Part shown: in pieces, positions 29,227 through 37,910 of the stretch
Numbering within the stretch: the stretch's first letter is position 1
How the letters are laid out: each line of letters opens with the position of its first letter
From: an uncultured Ruminococcus sp.
Lineage (GTDB): Bacteria > Bacillota_A > Clostridia > Oscillospirales > Ruminococcaceae
DNA: 39,664 nt
Reading direction: 5' to 3'
Assembly: GCA_946629405.1 (NCBI GenBank)
Contig: CAMOXW010000202.1
Coordinates: 1 to 39,664, forward strand
Made by a program: the position numbers and the translations under genes
The notes under the pieces: generated by a model
Told to the model about the DNA's origin: nothing
Seen by the model: the letters and a program-made list of their open reading frames with translations, nothing else
Database searches by the model: none

Positions 29227-31032
29227 ATGTATCTTGAAAAAAAAATACTCTCTCTCGTCTGCGTGGCAGCAATGGCTTCAGGATTAGCTGCTTGTTCCTC
29301 AGACAGCAGCTCTGAGTCCTCTCCGGACAATGATAGCAAACCCGCTGCAAGTGAACTCAGCCTTACACCTGAAAATTTCGCCGAGAACCTCGGTGCAGGC
29401 TGGAATCTCGGCAATACCCTGGAAGCTGTCTCTGGCGGAGAGGTCAGCGAGACTGCATGGGGCAATCCGAAGGCTTCCCAGGAAATGATCGACGCTGTTG
29501 CAGACGCAGGCTTCAAAACGATCAGAGTGCCTGTATCCTATATCGGCAAGATCAACGACGAAAATAATTATATGGTCGAACCTGAGTGGCTTGATCGCGT
29601 CAAAGAGGTCGTTGACTACTGCTATACCCGTGATCTGTTTGTCATCATCAACGTACACGGCGACGGCTATAACTCAATACCGGGCGGCTGGCTGCTCATA
29701 AACGGCGACGATCAGGACACTATAAAGGAACGCTACAAGCATCTCTGGGATCAGATAGCAGAGCAGTTCAAGGACTATGATGAGCATCTTATATTTGAGA
29801 GCATGAACGAGGTATTTGACGGAACCTACGGTGACCCTAACCGTGAATACTACGGCAATCTCAATGCTTACAACCAGATATTCGTTGACACGGTACGCGC
29901 TTCCGGCAGCGAGAATACTCACCGCTGGCTCATGGTTCCCGGCTGGAATACGGATATAAATTATACTGTCGGCGATTATGGTTTCCAGATGCCGACTGAT
30001 GCAAATAATTCGTCTGACACCGGAAGACTTGTTCTTTCTGTACACTGCTACGACCCGTGGGATTACTGCGGCACGGAGAATAACAAGACCTTCCTCTGGG
30101 GCGAGCGCGGTCAGGAGATAGTTGAGATCAACGGAGCAAGTCCTAAGAATACCGCCTCATGGGGCAAGGAAGACCACATCGACGCGCAGATGGAAAAGCT
30201 CAAGACAGGCTACGTTGACAAAGGAATCCCCGTTATCATCGGCGAGTACGGCTGTATCGACAAAACAGGCGCTAATGCCGGTATACCCAACCAGATCGCT
30301 GAGAATCGTGTTTATTACAACGGCTACCTTGCAGGTGCTGCCGCTTTAAGAAAAATCACTCCGGTCTACTGGGACAATGGCTATAACGGAAAATATGGTT
30401 TTGGTCTCTTTAACAGAACTACCTGTGAGCAGACTCAGCCGGAGATCATCCAGTCTATTATTACTGCTGTCAAGGACAAAAATCCTGATGCCGGACATAA
30501 GATAACAGTTGACCGTTATACCTCCGCTTCATCAGGTAAAACGGAGAAAACAGGTATACACGCTTACATCGGTATACAGACAGAGGTCTACACTTTCAGG
30601 AACGGTTGGTCAGACGGCACCTACGGCGCTGAGAGCGAGTGGTTCAATACTCTCATCAAGTGGGAGGACACAGACGGCGACGGCAAGGACGATATCGTTG
30701 ACACAGGTGCAGCCTTTACCGATGCTGAAATAACCGGTGACGGTGACTATTCAGTAAAGGTCTCCGGCTATGATTTTTCCGCAGACAGTAACGCGCTGAA
30801 TATGCTCTTTATCAGCACTGATACAAAGTTCAGCAGCAAGATAAAGGTGACCAATGTTACCCTTCTCTGCGACGATCAGGAAATTGCTATAAAGAATCCT
30901 ATCGTAAGTGAGGACAACACCGGCAATCTCTATATCGAGCTTGTCAACAAGTACAACGACGCTGCTCCGAAGGTCGATTATGTAATGCCTAAGAACAGCT
31001 TCGAGATAAGATTCACCATTTCAGGAACATAA
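29227..31032 (+). CDS. GH5 endoglucanase-like lipoprotein with C-terminal beta-domain
   Basis: A 601-residue glycoside hydrolase family 5 enzyme, probably a cellulase or related beta-glucanase (GH5_4-like). Residues 1-23 are a lipoprotein signal with lipobox LAAC (C23), then a Ser/Asp-rich linker (24-45). The catalytic barrel spans about 50-420: GAGWNLGNTLEA, IINVHGDGY, the acid/base E195 in ESMNEVFDG, SVHCYDPWDY and the nucleophile E340 in IIGEYG. A second domain (about 445-600, AYIGIQTEVYTFRNGW onward) looks like a beta-sandwich carbohydrate-binding module I cannot name, with one EF-hand-like loop DTDGDGKDD. No dockerin is present, so it is probably attached to the membrane rather than a cellulosome. 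Confidence 0.88.
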   Translation: MYLEKKILSLVCVAAMASGLAACSSDSSSESSPDNDSKPAASELSLTPENFAENLGAGWNLGNTLEAVSGGEVSETAWGNPKASQEMIDAVADAGFKTIRVPVSYIGKINDENNYMVEPEWLDRVKEVVDYCYTRDLFVIINVHGDGYNSIPGGWLLINGDDQDTIKERYKHLWDQIAEQFKDYDEHLIFESMNEVFDGTYGDPNREYYGNLNAYNQIFVDTVRASGSENTHRWLMVPGWNTDINYTVGDYGFQMPTDANNSSDTGRLVLSVHCYDPWDYCGTENNKTFLWGERGQEIVEINGASPKNTASWGKEDHIDAQMEKLKTGYVDKGIPVIIGEYGCIDKTGANAGIPNQIAENRVYYNGYLAGAAALRKITPVYWDNGYNGKYGFGLFNRTTCEQTQPEIIQSIITAVKDKNPDAGHKITVDRYTSASSGKTEKTGIHAYIGIQTEVYTFRNGWSDGTYGAESEWFNTLIKWEDTDGDGKDDIVDTGAAFTDAEITGDGDYSVKVSGYDFSADSNALNMLFISTDTKFSSKIKVTNVTLLCDDQEIAIKNPIVSEDNTGNLYIELVNKYNDAAPKVDYVMPKNSFEIRFTISGT

Positions 31033-31037
31033 GACGA

Positions 31038-31068
31038 AAGCCGCACATAATTGTGCGGCTTCTTTTTT
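31038..31068 (+). terminator. Terminator after the GH5 gene
   Basis: AAGCCGCACA and TGTGCGGCTT form a ten-base stem with a four-base loop, followed by C and six T. Confidence 0.88.
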
Positions 31069-31078
31069 GTGAATATTC

Positions 31079-32038
31079 TCATATCACATAGAACCATGCT
31101 TCGTCCTGCGAGAAATCGGGTTTTGCGGCGCTCTTTGAGGAATGGTAGTTGTATCTTAACTCCTGATTTTTGATGCTAACCCTTGCGCCATCGGGGATAG
31201 AATTGGTGATGAAGGCATTACCGCCGACAACAACGTCCTTGCCGACGACAGTATCTCCGCCAAGAATGGAAGCACCGGAGTAGATAGTCACGTTATCGCG
31301 GATAGTCGGGTGACGCTTTTTGTTTCTGAGCTGCTGACCGCCGCGAGTTGAAAGAGCACCGAGAGTAACTCCCTGATATATCTTGACATTGTCGCCGATC
31401 TCTGTAGTCTCACCGATAACTATGCCTGTTCCGTGGTCGATGAAGAAATACTTTCCGATAGAAGCGCCGGGGTGTATATCAATGCCTGTTTCATTGTGGG
31501 CATATTCCGTCATTATACGCGGGATGAGCGGCACTCCGAGCAGGAAAAGCTCATGAGCGATACGGTTGACGAGGATAGCAAAAAGTCCGGGGTAGGAGAA
31601 GATTATCTCATCCTTGCTGAATGCTGCCGGGTCGCCCTCATAGGCTGCGTCAACGTCAGTTTCTATGTATTCTCGTATCTTGGGGATCCTGTCGAGAAAT
31701 TCAAAGGTAACGCACTCAGCCTTTTTCCGGAGCTCAGAGCTCGTTGCATCGGTATATTCCGGGAGGTAACGGTAGACCTCCGCGATCTGCCGGGAAAGCT
31801 TGTAGTGGACGTCCTCGAGCAGCATAGTGACGTTATTGCGGAGGGTATACGAACGGAATGAGCCGCTGCGGAAATAGCCTGCAAAGATGATCTTTTTTAG
31901 CTTGGTTATGATATCGACGATAGACTCCTTGTTAGGGTGATCGTAAGCCTTCACCTCGTCAATGGTCTTGTCGCCGGTATAGCTGTTTATGATATTTTCA
32001 GTGACCGTACTGAGGCGGGCCTCAAAGCATTTATCCAT
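31079..32038 (-). CDS. cysE: Serine O-acetyltransferase
   Basis: Makes O-acetylserine for cysteine synthesis. The 319 residues comprise a long helical N-terminal domain (1-185) and a left-handed beta-helix of hexapeptide repeats (about 190-295): IDIHPGASIGKYFFIDHGTG, VIGETTEIGDNVKIYQGVTL, GGQQLRNKKRHPTI and GAVSILGG-like turns, ending VSIKNQELRYN. This is the longer subtype of SAT, larger than the roughly 180-220-residue Bacillus form. ATG 32038 follows AAAGGAG, and a very good promoter is upstream. Confidence 0.9.
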   Translation of the reverse strand: MDKCFEARLSTVTENIINSYTGDKTIDEVKAYDHPNKESIVDIITKLKKIIFAGYFRSGSFRSYTLRNNVTMLLEDVHYKLSRQIAEVYRYLPEYTDATSSELRKKAECVTFEFLDRIPKIREYIETDVDAAYEGDPAAFSKDEIIFSYPGLFAILVNRIAHELFLLGVPLIPRIMTEYAHNETGIDIHPGASIGKYFFIDHGTGIVIGETTEIGDNVKIYQGVTLGALSTRGGQQLRNKKRHPTIRDNVTIYSGASILGGDTVVGKDVVVGGNAFITNSIPDGARVSIKNQELRYNYHSSKSAAKPDFSQDEAWFYVI

Positions 32039-32060
32039 AAAAAAACTCCTTTCACATTAT

Positions 32061-32089
32061 ATTATATATCGAAATGGTAGGAATGTCAA
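32061..32089 (-). promoter_or_regulatory. cysE promoter
   Basis: Minus-strand TTGACA, 17 bases, TATAAT, an exact consensus. It leaves a leader of about 20 bases. Confidence 0.75.
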
Positions 32090-32112
32090 TATTCAGAGGA
32101 TGTAATGAAAAA

Positions 32113-32166
32113 GGGTATGTAACTTTTTGGTGTTCAGGCGTTCGCAAATTGCCCTTGTATCACAGT
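32113..32166. repeat. Dispersed intergenic repeat, left-half copy
   Basis: GGGTATGTAACTTTTTGGTG, GGCGTTCGCAAATTGCC and GTATCACAGT align in order with the copy at 1367-1420. It lies between cysE and spoVAD. Confidence 0.6.
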
Positions 32167-32196
32167 AAAAATATGCAGGGGACGGATGATGTCCCC
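32167..32196 (-). terminator. Hairpin after spoVAD, probable terminator
   Basis: GGGGAC (32178-32183) and GTCCCC (32191-32196) pair with a seven-base loop. Read on the minus strand the stem is followed by TGCATATTTTT; on the plus strand it is followed by TTATTTTT, so it may work in both directions. Confidence 0.5.
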
Positions 32197-32202
32197 TTAT
32201 TT

Positions 32203-33216
32203 TTATCCTGAAACTTTTATGTCAACAAGATGCGATATCGCCGGTATCGTTTCGCCCTGCTGGAGCGTCATGGGAGACATAAGAGCACCTGTTGCAGCAA
32301 AGAGGATATTCCTTGCCTCGTCCCTTTCAAGCATAGGAAGAAAGTACCCGCAGAGTACACTCGCACTGCACCCGCAGCCTGAACCGCCGCAGTGAGTGTC
32401 CTGAGCATCGCAGTCAAAGATAAGCACACCGCAGTCACGGTGCTGTACTGAGATGTCGATACCATCATTATACAGAAGCTCTTTCACAAGGGTACTGCCG
32501 ACAGTTCCGAGGTCGCCGGTCACAATATAGTCGTAGTCTTCCGGAGAAGTCCCTGAGGCTCTTAGGTAGCGTTTTATAGTATCAGCAGCAGCAGGCGCCA
32601 TAGCACTTCCCATGTTGTTGATATCGTTTACACCCATGTCGGTTATTTTCCCAATGCAGCCGCCGGTTATACCGCATTTCCCGCTGCTGTCAGAGAGAAT
32701 CACCGCACCCGAGGCAGTACACGTCCATTGTGACGTCGGAGTGCGCTGACCGCCATAGGAAAGGGGAAATCGGAACTGTCTCTCAGCAGTTGAAAAGTGT
32801 GAGGATGTCGCCGCAGCGGCACGTTTCACTGCTCCGGAGGAAACGAGCAGGGAGCTCAGAAGGAGTCCCTCTGCCATAGTCGAGCAAGCGCCGTACAGCC
32901 CGAGAAAGGGTATCCCAAGCTCTCTGAGACCGTATGTCGAGCCGGTACACTGATTGATAAGGTCGCCGGCGCAGATTGCATCTATATCCTCATTATGGAG
33001 CTGAGCCTTGCGTATTGCGAGCGTAACTGCTTCAAGCTGAAAGCGGCTTTCCGCCTTTTCCCAAGTATCCATGCCGAAGTGACTGTCCTCAATAACCTCG
33101 TCGAAGCAGTTTCCGAGCGGGCCCTTGCCCTCCTTGCTTCCTGCGACGGAGGCGAAGCCCTCGATAAATACGGGGCTTTCCAGCTTAAAAACGCCTCTTT
33201 CTAACATTTCTGCCAT
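32203..33216 (-). CDS. spoVAD: Stage V sporulation protein AD
   Basis: SpoVAD is the dipicolinic-acid-binding, thiolase-fold member of the SpoVA channel that fills spores with Ca-DPA. The 337 residues show family sequences KGPLGNCFDEVIEDSHFG, TYGLRELGIPFLGLYGACST, SHFSTAERQFRFPLSYGGQR and HCGGSGCGCSASVL. ATG 33216 follows AGAGGTG. The usual neighbours spoVAC and spoVAE are absent on both sides; instead a divergent calcium P-type ATPase gene lies upstream. An AATATTCACATGAATATT inverted repeat lies in the spacer. Confidence 0.9.
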   Translation of the reverse strand: MAEMLERGVFKLESPVFIEGFASVAGSKEGKGPLGNCFDEVIEDSHFGMDTWEKAESRFQLEAVTLAIRKAQLHNEDIDAICAGDLINQCTGSTYGLRELGIPFLGLYGACSTMAEGLLLSSLLVSSGAVKRAAAATSSHFSTAERQFRFPLSYGGQRTPTSQWTCTASGAVILSDSSGKCGITGGCIGKITDMGVNDINNMGSAMAPAAADTIKRYLRASGTSPEDYDYIVTGDLGTVGSTLVKELLYNDGIDISVQHRDCGVLIFDCDAQDTHCGGSGCGCSASVLCGYFLPMLERDEARNILFAATGALMSPMTLQQGETIPAISHLVDIKVSG

Positions 33217-33254
33217 ATCATCACCTCTATAATATTATTGCAACGATCTATAAA

Positions 33255-33306
33255 AATATTCACATGAATATTTGTCCCTTTCCGGACATATTGTGTATGG
33301 ACAAAT
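33255..33306. promoter_or_regulatory. Inverted repeats in the spoVAD / Ca-ATPase divergent spacer
   Basis: AATATTCA and TGAATATT flank two bases (33255-33272), and ATTTGTCC (33270-33277) is exactly mirrored by GGACAAAT (33299-33306). Together they cover half of the 110-base divergent region, so they could be operators for either gene. Confidence 0.4.
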
Positions 33307-33326
33307 AATTTCCGGAAGGTGATGGA

Positions 33327-35963
33327 ATGGGACTTACTGAAAAGGAAGCTGCCGCGAAGCTCAGAGCTGAGGGTGCGAATGTTCTTGAGGAGGGAAAGAA
33401 GACCGGTCCGGCACGGATATTCATAGGGCAGTTCAGGGACGTCATGGTCATGATACTCCTTGCTGCAACGGCAGTTTCAGTGCTGCTCGGCGAGATATCG
33501 GACGCTGTGACGATAATACTTATAGTTCTGCTGAACGCTGTGCTTGGCTTCATACAGGAATACCGCACAGAGCACACTCTTGAAGCGCTAAGGTCAATGA
33601 CTTCTCCGACAGCAAAGTGTTACCGCAGCGGCAGGCTGATCGAGATAGATGCGGCTAAGCTTGTTACAGACGATGTGATCGAAATTGAAGCGGGTGACCG
33701 TATCCCGGCGGATTGTGTTGTGCTTAAAGCGGCAGGATTTTTCGCGGATGAAGCCATACTCACCGGGGAGTCAACTGCCGTTGCAAAGACTGCGGGACTT
33801 TCAAATGATACGGACAATTCGCTCAACAAGCCAAATATTGTCTATTGCGGTACGTCTGCCACCCGTGGAAGCTGTCGCGCAAGGGTCATAGCTACCGGAA
33901 AGCACACTCAGATGGGCAGGATATCTGAGATGCTGACGGATATCGACCGCGAACTTACACCGCTGCAAAAACGTCTTGCGGAGCTTGGAAAAATAGTTGC
34001 AGTGATATGCCTTGTGGTATGTGCTGCGGTATTTGCAGCAGGCGTGCTGCGCGGCGAGGACGTCTTTGAAATGCTCATGACCGGAATTACCATAGCTATT
34101 GCCGCGATACCGGAGGGACTTCCGGCAACTGTAACGATAGCGCTTGCACTTGCGGTCAATCGTATGCTGAAGCAGAAGGCTCTTGTGAACAAGCTGCACA
34201 GTGTTGAGACACTCGGCTGCACGTCCGTGATATGTTCCGACAAGACAGGGACTATCACTGAAAACAAGATGACGGTGACAGAGCTTTCGACCGCCTCGGA
34301 TGACTTCTTTTTTACCGGAATGGGCTATCGTACAGCCGGAAGGATCACTCGCGGCGGTGAGGATACATACGTTGAGCTGAGCCGGGAAAAAGCGCTTGCG
34401 GAGGCTCTGAGGTGCGGGGGACTGTGCTGCAATGCTTCGATATCGACCGGGGGAAAGGGCAGAAATTCTCCGCGCTCGCGGGGGGAGTGGGAGGTTACCG
34501 GTGATCCTACAGAGATAGCTCTGCTGGTCGCAGCAGCAAAGGCTGGAATTACCCGTACATCGCTGGAGGTGAGCTGGCGCAGGCTGGAGGAGTTTCCATT
34601 CGACAGTGAGACGCGGTTCATGGCGGTACACAGCACCTCGCCTGACGGTAAAACGATGTACTTCAAGGGCGCGGCAGAGGTCATAGTTCCGAGGTGCAGC
34701 CGGTATATGGAGGCGGACGGAAGCTTATGTGATATGACGCCGGAGTTAAGGTCGAGGCTTTCCGCAAGGGTCAACGAAATGTCGGATAAGGCTCTAAGAG
34801 TGCTTGCTCTTGCGGAGCTTCGCTCGGAGGCATTCGCCCCGGACAGCGGCGGACTTGTTTTTCTTGGATTTGCCGGCATGACCGACCCTCCCCGCGAGGA
34901 GGCGAAGGAAGCTATACGGAAATGTGCGGCGGCTTCCGTGAGGACTGTCATGATAACGGGTGACCATAAAAACACAGCAGTTGCAGTTGCAAAAAAGGCA
35001 GGTCTCCTGCGCGGCGGAAAGGCTGTCACAGGGGCGGAGCTCGACCGGATGAGTGATGCCGAGCTTGATCGTGAGATAGGGAAGTACAGCGTTTTTGCGC
35101 GGGTCGAGCCTGTTCACAAGCTCCGCATAGTCCGCAGCTTCAAGCGGCGCGGGGAGATCGTCACAATGACCGGCGATGGCGTGAATGATGCTCCTGCCAT
35201 AAAGGAAGCCGATGTGGGAGTTGCAATGGGAATGACAGGCACGGATGTTACAAAGCAGGCAGCTGATGTGATACTTCTTGATGACAACCTTGCTACCCTT
35301 GTCAGCGCGGTTGAGCAGGGGCGGTGTGTATACGCGAATATCCGCAAGTTCGTGCGTTATCTGCTTTCATGCAATATAGGCGAGGTGCTGACGATGTTCC
35401 TTGGTATGATAATGGGGATGCCGGTAGTTCTTCTGCCTGTGCAGATACTTCTGGTGAATCTTGTGACGGACGGACTTCCTGCTGTAGCGCTCGGACTTGA
35501 ACCGCCGGAGCAGGGGATAATGAAGCGTCCGCCGAGGCGGTCTGATGAAGGATTTTTTGCCGGCGGACTGATGTGGAGGATAGTGTTCAGGGGAATATTC
35601 ATAGGACTTTCGACTCTTGCTTCGTTCACAATGGTGATGCGTATGGGCGGGAGCATTGAAGCCGGACGTACAGCTGCGCTCATCACTCTTGTAGTATCAC
35701 AGCTCATACACGTTTTTGAGTGCAAGTCGGAGAGCGGTTCAATATTCAGCATAGATCTTTTCAGTAATGTCAAGTTGCTTTTAGCGGTCGCGGTATCTGT
35801 TTTTGCGCTCGTTGGGGCGGTAATGCTTCCGCAGCTCCGGACGGTATTTGACACGGTAGTGCTTGCAAGGGAGCAGCTTCTTCTTGCGCTTGGATTCAGT
35901 GCAGCGGTACCGTTTCTGTGTGGTATCGCGGAGGCTTTAAGTCAAAAGAAAATAGAGCGGTGA
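33327..35963 (+). CDS. Calcium-translocating P-type ATPase
   Basis: A P2-type cation ATPase of the SERCA/PMCA-like bacterial class, 878 residues, most likely exporting Ca2+. Landmarks: N-terminal GLTEKEAAAKLRAEGANVL, TGES at 146-149 (actuator), IPEGLPAT at 261-268 in TM4 (Ca-site motif), phosphorylated D305 in SDKTGT, and TGDGVNDAPAIKEADVGVAM (hinge). Ten hydrophobic segments are expected and the C-terminal set (about 690-870) is complete. The protein starts with an ATG at 33327 after AAGGTG. Being divergent to spoVAD suggests, but does not prove, a link to calcium handling in spores. Confidence 0.92.
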   Translation: MGLTEKEAAAKLRAEGANVLEEGKKTGPARIFIGQFRDVMVMILLAATAVSVLLGEISDAVTIILIVLLNAVLGFIQEYRTEHTLEALRSMTSPTAKCYRSGRLIEIDAAKLVTDDVIEIEAGDRIPADCVVLKAAGFFADEAILTGESTAVAKTAGLSNDTDNSLNKPNIVYCGTSATRGSCRARVIATGKHTQMGRISEMLTDIDRELTPLQKRLAELGKIVAVICLVVCAAVFAAGVLRGEDVFEMLMTGITIAIAAIPEGLPATVTIALALAVNRMLKQKALVNKLHSVETLGCTSVICSDKTGTITENKMTVTELSTASDDFFFTGMGYRTAGRITRGGEDTYVELSREKALAEALRCGGLCCNASISTGGKGRNSPRSRGEWEVTGDPTEIALLVAAAKAGITRTSLEVSWRRLEEFPFDSETRFMAVHSTSPDGKTMYFKGAAEVIVPRCSRYMEADGSLCDMTPELRSRLSARVNEMSDKALRVLALAELRSEAFAPDSGGLVFLGFAGMTDPPREEAKEAIRKCAAASVRTVMITGDHKNTAVAVAKKAGLLRGGKAVTGAELDRMSDAELDREIGKYSVFARVEPVHKLRIVRSFKRRGEIVTMTGDGVNDAPAIKEADVGVAMGMTGTDVTKQAADVILLDDNLATLVSAVEQGRCVYANIRKFVRYLLSCNIGEVLTMFLGMIMGMPVVLLPVQILLVNLVTDGLPAVALGLEPPEQGIMKRPPRRSDEGFFAGGLMWRIVFRGIFIGLSTLASFTMVMRMGGSIEAGRTAALITLVVSQLIHVFECKSESGSIFSIDLFSNVKLLLAVAVSVFALVGAVMLPQLRTVFDTVVLAREQLLLALGFSAAVPFLCGIAEALSQKKIER

Positions 35964-35990
35964 GAGAACATTTATATGAGAGTAAAACTA

Positions 35991-36026
35991 AGCTCCTGCA
36001 TGAATGCAGGAGCTGTTTGTTTGTTA
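35991..36026 (+). terminator. Terminator after the Ca-ATPase
   Basis: AGCTCCTGCAT and ATGCAGGAGCT make an 11-base perfect stem with a two-base centre, followed by GTTTGTTTGTT. The T run is broken by G, so efficiency is uncertain. Confidence 0.65.
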
Positions 36027-36069
36027 GTTAATATTTTATACAAATATTGAAATATAATAACGTGCTGAG

Positions 36070-36111
36070 GCAATTTCGCAAACGCCGGAATCCACCGACC
36101 ACCTTATTTAT
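36070..36111. repeat. Dispersed intergenic repeat, right-half copy
   Basis: GCAATTTCGCAAACGCCGG continues ATCCACCGACC and CCTTATTT, aligning with 1429-1467. It lies 15 bases before the fourth parS. Confidence 0.6.
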
Positions 36112-36125
36112 CCGAATTTCAAAAC

Positions 36126-36141
36126 TGTTTCACGTGAAACA
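36126..36141. other. parS site 4
   Basis: TGTTTCACGTGAAACA, exact parS, between the Ca-ATPase and the HAD gene, about 10 kb from the noc-parA pair. Confidence 0.92.
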
Positions 36142-36152
36142 TTTCTGAATTG

Positions 36153-36902
36153 TCAGAGTTTTTCAAGTGCAGCGCATACAGCGTCGGAAAATGTCAGGGA
36201 AGGGTCCGCAGAAATAGATTTTTTGTCGATATATCGCCTTATATCCGGATGCGGGATACATACGTCAGCGGTGTTCAGCATTGAGATATCAGCCTCGCTG
36301 TCGCCTGTGGAAACAAAAATGCTGTCGGGAAACAGCCTTCTCATGCGGATCAGTGCTGAGCCCTTGCTCAGAGACTGCGGAACGCAATAGACCTTCCGTG
36401 TGTCGCGGGTGACGGAGATAAGCTCCGTGTTGACCTGAGAGCAAACTATATTGAAAAGCTTTTCAGGGTCATCCGAGCTGACGTAATACATCAGCTCCTC
36501 GCCGCTCCTGACGGTTTTTTCCGGAGCGTAACGAGCGAGTATATCGTGGCATTTCAGCAGCTCATCAAGCTGTTCAGAGGCAAGGCAGCGGCTTTCGTTC
36601 AGCCAGTCAGTATCCGGTACACCGTTTCTAAGCAGGACGCTGCCGTTGCAGACAAGAGCGAGGCTGCAATGAAAACTATCCATGAGATCATTCAGCCGCA
36701 TGAACTGAGTGACTGTCCGTGTAGTCACAGGGATGAACTCATATTCACACTGTGAAGTAAAAAAGTCGAAGGAGCGCTGTGTCATAAAGCTCTGCACGCT
36801 GCCGTTGAGCCACTCGACCGGGCGTTTATCTCCGGGCAGCTCACGGCGCTTTGAGAAGATAAGCGTGTTGTCGAGGTCGGTGAAAAAGAGCCTCTTACTC
36901 AT
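36153..36902 (-). CDS. HAD-family hydrolase, last gene of the Ter-associated biosynthetic operon
   Basis: A HAD phosphatase of 249 residues, likely the phosphate-removing step of the operon's pathway. Motif I is FFTDLDNTLIF (both Asp present), motif II PVTTRTVTQF, a lysine in LSKGSALIRM and motif IV TGDSEADISML, as in sucrose-phosphatase/Cof-like HADs with a C2 cap. The ATG at 36902 overlaps the stop of the ATP-grasp gene (ATGA), so it is translationally coupled. Substrate unknown; the family and neighbours fit a phosphatase seen in Ter-linked modules. Confidence 0.85.
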   Translation of the reverse strand: MSKRLFFTDLDNTLIFSKRRELPGDKRPVEWLNGSVQSFMTQRSFDFFTSQCEYEFIPVTTRTVTQFMRLNDLMDSFHCSLALVCNGSVLLRNGVPDTDWLNESRCLASEQLDELLKCHDILARYAPEKTVRSGEELMYYVSSDDPEKLFNIVCSQVNTELISVTRDTRKVYCVPQSLSKGSALIRMRRLFPDSIFVSTGDSEADISMLNTADVCIPHPDIRRYIDKKSISADPSLTFSDAVCAALEKL

Positions 36903-37894
36903 AGTACGACCGGTATCTCAACGTAGGTGACGTCCTTTTCAGCCATGTTGCAGCTCCACTTCCGGTCAATGCCAAGCAGTTTGTTTACAGCTATATTTGG
37001 TATATTGACACCAGATGCGAGGCATGACATCTGCACTCCGCCGGACATTCTTGTATTCACCTCGAGCAGATAGGGAACGCCGTCAAGGTACTTGAATTGT
37101 ATATTACACGGATTTTCAAGCGGGAATTTCTCAAAGAATCTTCTGCACATTCCGAGTATATCCTCATCGTAACGGATATGCTCGATCCTTGTGGGATCCT
37201 TTACTCTCGGTACAGCTATGAGACCGGATGAAGTCATCAGGCAGTCCACGCTGACTTCATCGTCCGGCAGAAAAGGCATGACCATTATCGGCTGAGTGGT
37301 CTCACGTTCGGCAATGGCTTCATAGGCGGAATCAAATGACATACGGGTAGTCTGTTTCTTGAAAAGTGAGGTGTAGCCTTTTCTGTTGTTGTCGATGAGG
37401 CGGTAGCTTTTTCCGCCTTCGTCCTTGACGAACTTAAAGCAGACCCATTTATAACTGGCGGAAAGCTTTTCGTAAGCCTCTCTGAACTGCGCGGCGTTCG
37501 TCACCATGTAATACTCCGGGACGCTGCCGATATTGTACTCCTTGAATGCGGCGTAAGCCTGATCCTTGTGGTTCAGGAGTGAGACAAGCGAGTAATCATC
37601 GACCATGACTCTCACGCCGATGTTTGTGAACAGCTCCTTGTACTGACTGACAGCGATCATCTCACGGCGCGGCATAAAAACGTCGATGCGGTGTTCCTTG
37701 CAGAAGCTGAGGCAGAAATCAACGTACTCCCTGCCCTTCAGAACGGGCTCCTGATACCATTCATCGCAGACTGTCATTATCGGTGAGGACTTGTGCTCAT
37801 TGGTTCCGATTATATAAAAGCCGGGTTCCTCCCTGATAAGATTTATGATATTATAAGCTGTGCTGAACCAGTGATTAAGCCAGATCCTTGCCAT
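36899..37894 (-). CDS. ATP-grasp ligase of the Ter-associated operon
   Basis: A 331-residue ATP-grasp protein, expected to join a carboxylate to an amine or thiol through an acyl phosphate. It starts MARIWLNHWFSTAYNIINLI, has the N-terminal Rossmann-like part (about 1-100), VCFKFVKDEGGKSYRLID in the grasp region, MPFLPDDEVSVDCL, and the metal/ATP site LLEVNTRMSGGVQMS. The ATG at 37894 follows AAGGAGAATTTT; an earlier in-frame ATG (37918) would lie in the stop of the upstream gene and has no better site. Substrates unknown. Confidence 0.87.
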   Translation of the reverse strand: MARIWLNHWFSTAYNIINLIREEPGFYIIGTNEHKSSPIMTVCDEWYQEPVLKGREYVDFCLSFCKEHRIDVFMPRREMIAVSQYKELFTNIGVRVMVDDYSLVSLLNHKDQAYAAFKEYNIGSVPEYYMVTNAAQFREAYEKLSASYKWVCFKFVKDEGGKSYRLIDNNRKGYTSLFKKQTTRMSFDSAYEAIAERETTQPIMVMPFLPDDEVSVDCLMTSSGLIAVPRVKDPTRIEHIRYDEDILGMCRRFFEKFPLENPCNIQFKYLDGVPYLLEVNTRMSGGVQMSCLASGVNIPNIAVNKLLGIDRKWSCNMAEKDVTYVEIPVVL

Positions 37895-37910
37895 AAAATT
37901 CTCCTTTTCA

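Noticed and set aside
33801..34631. Minus-strand open frame opposite the P-type ATPase
   Set aside because: Composition (many His, Arg, Cys) is typical of an antisense shadow; ATPase motifs run through the plus strand.
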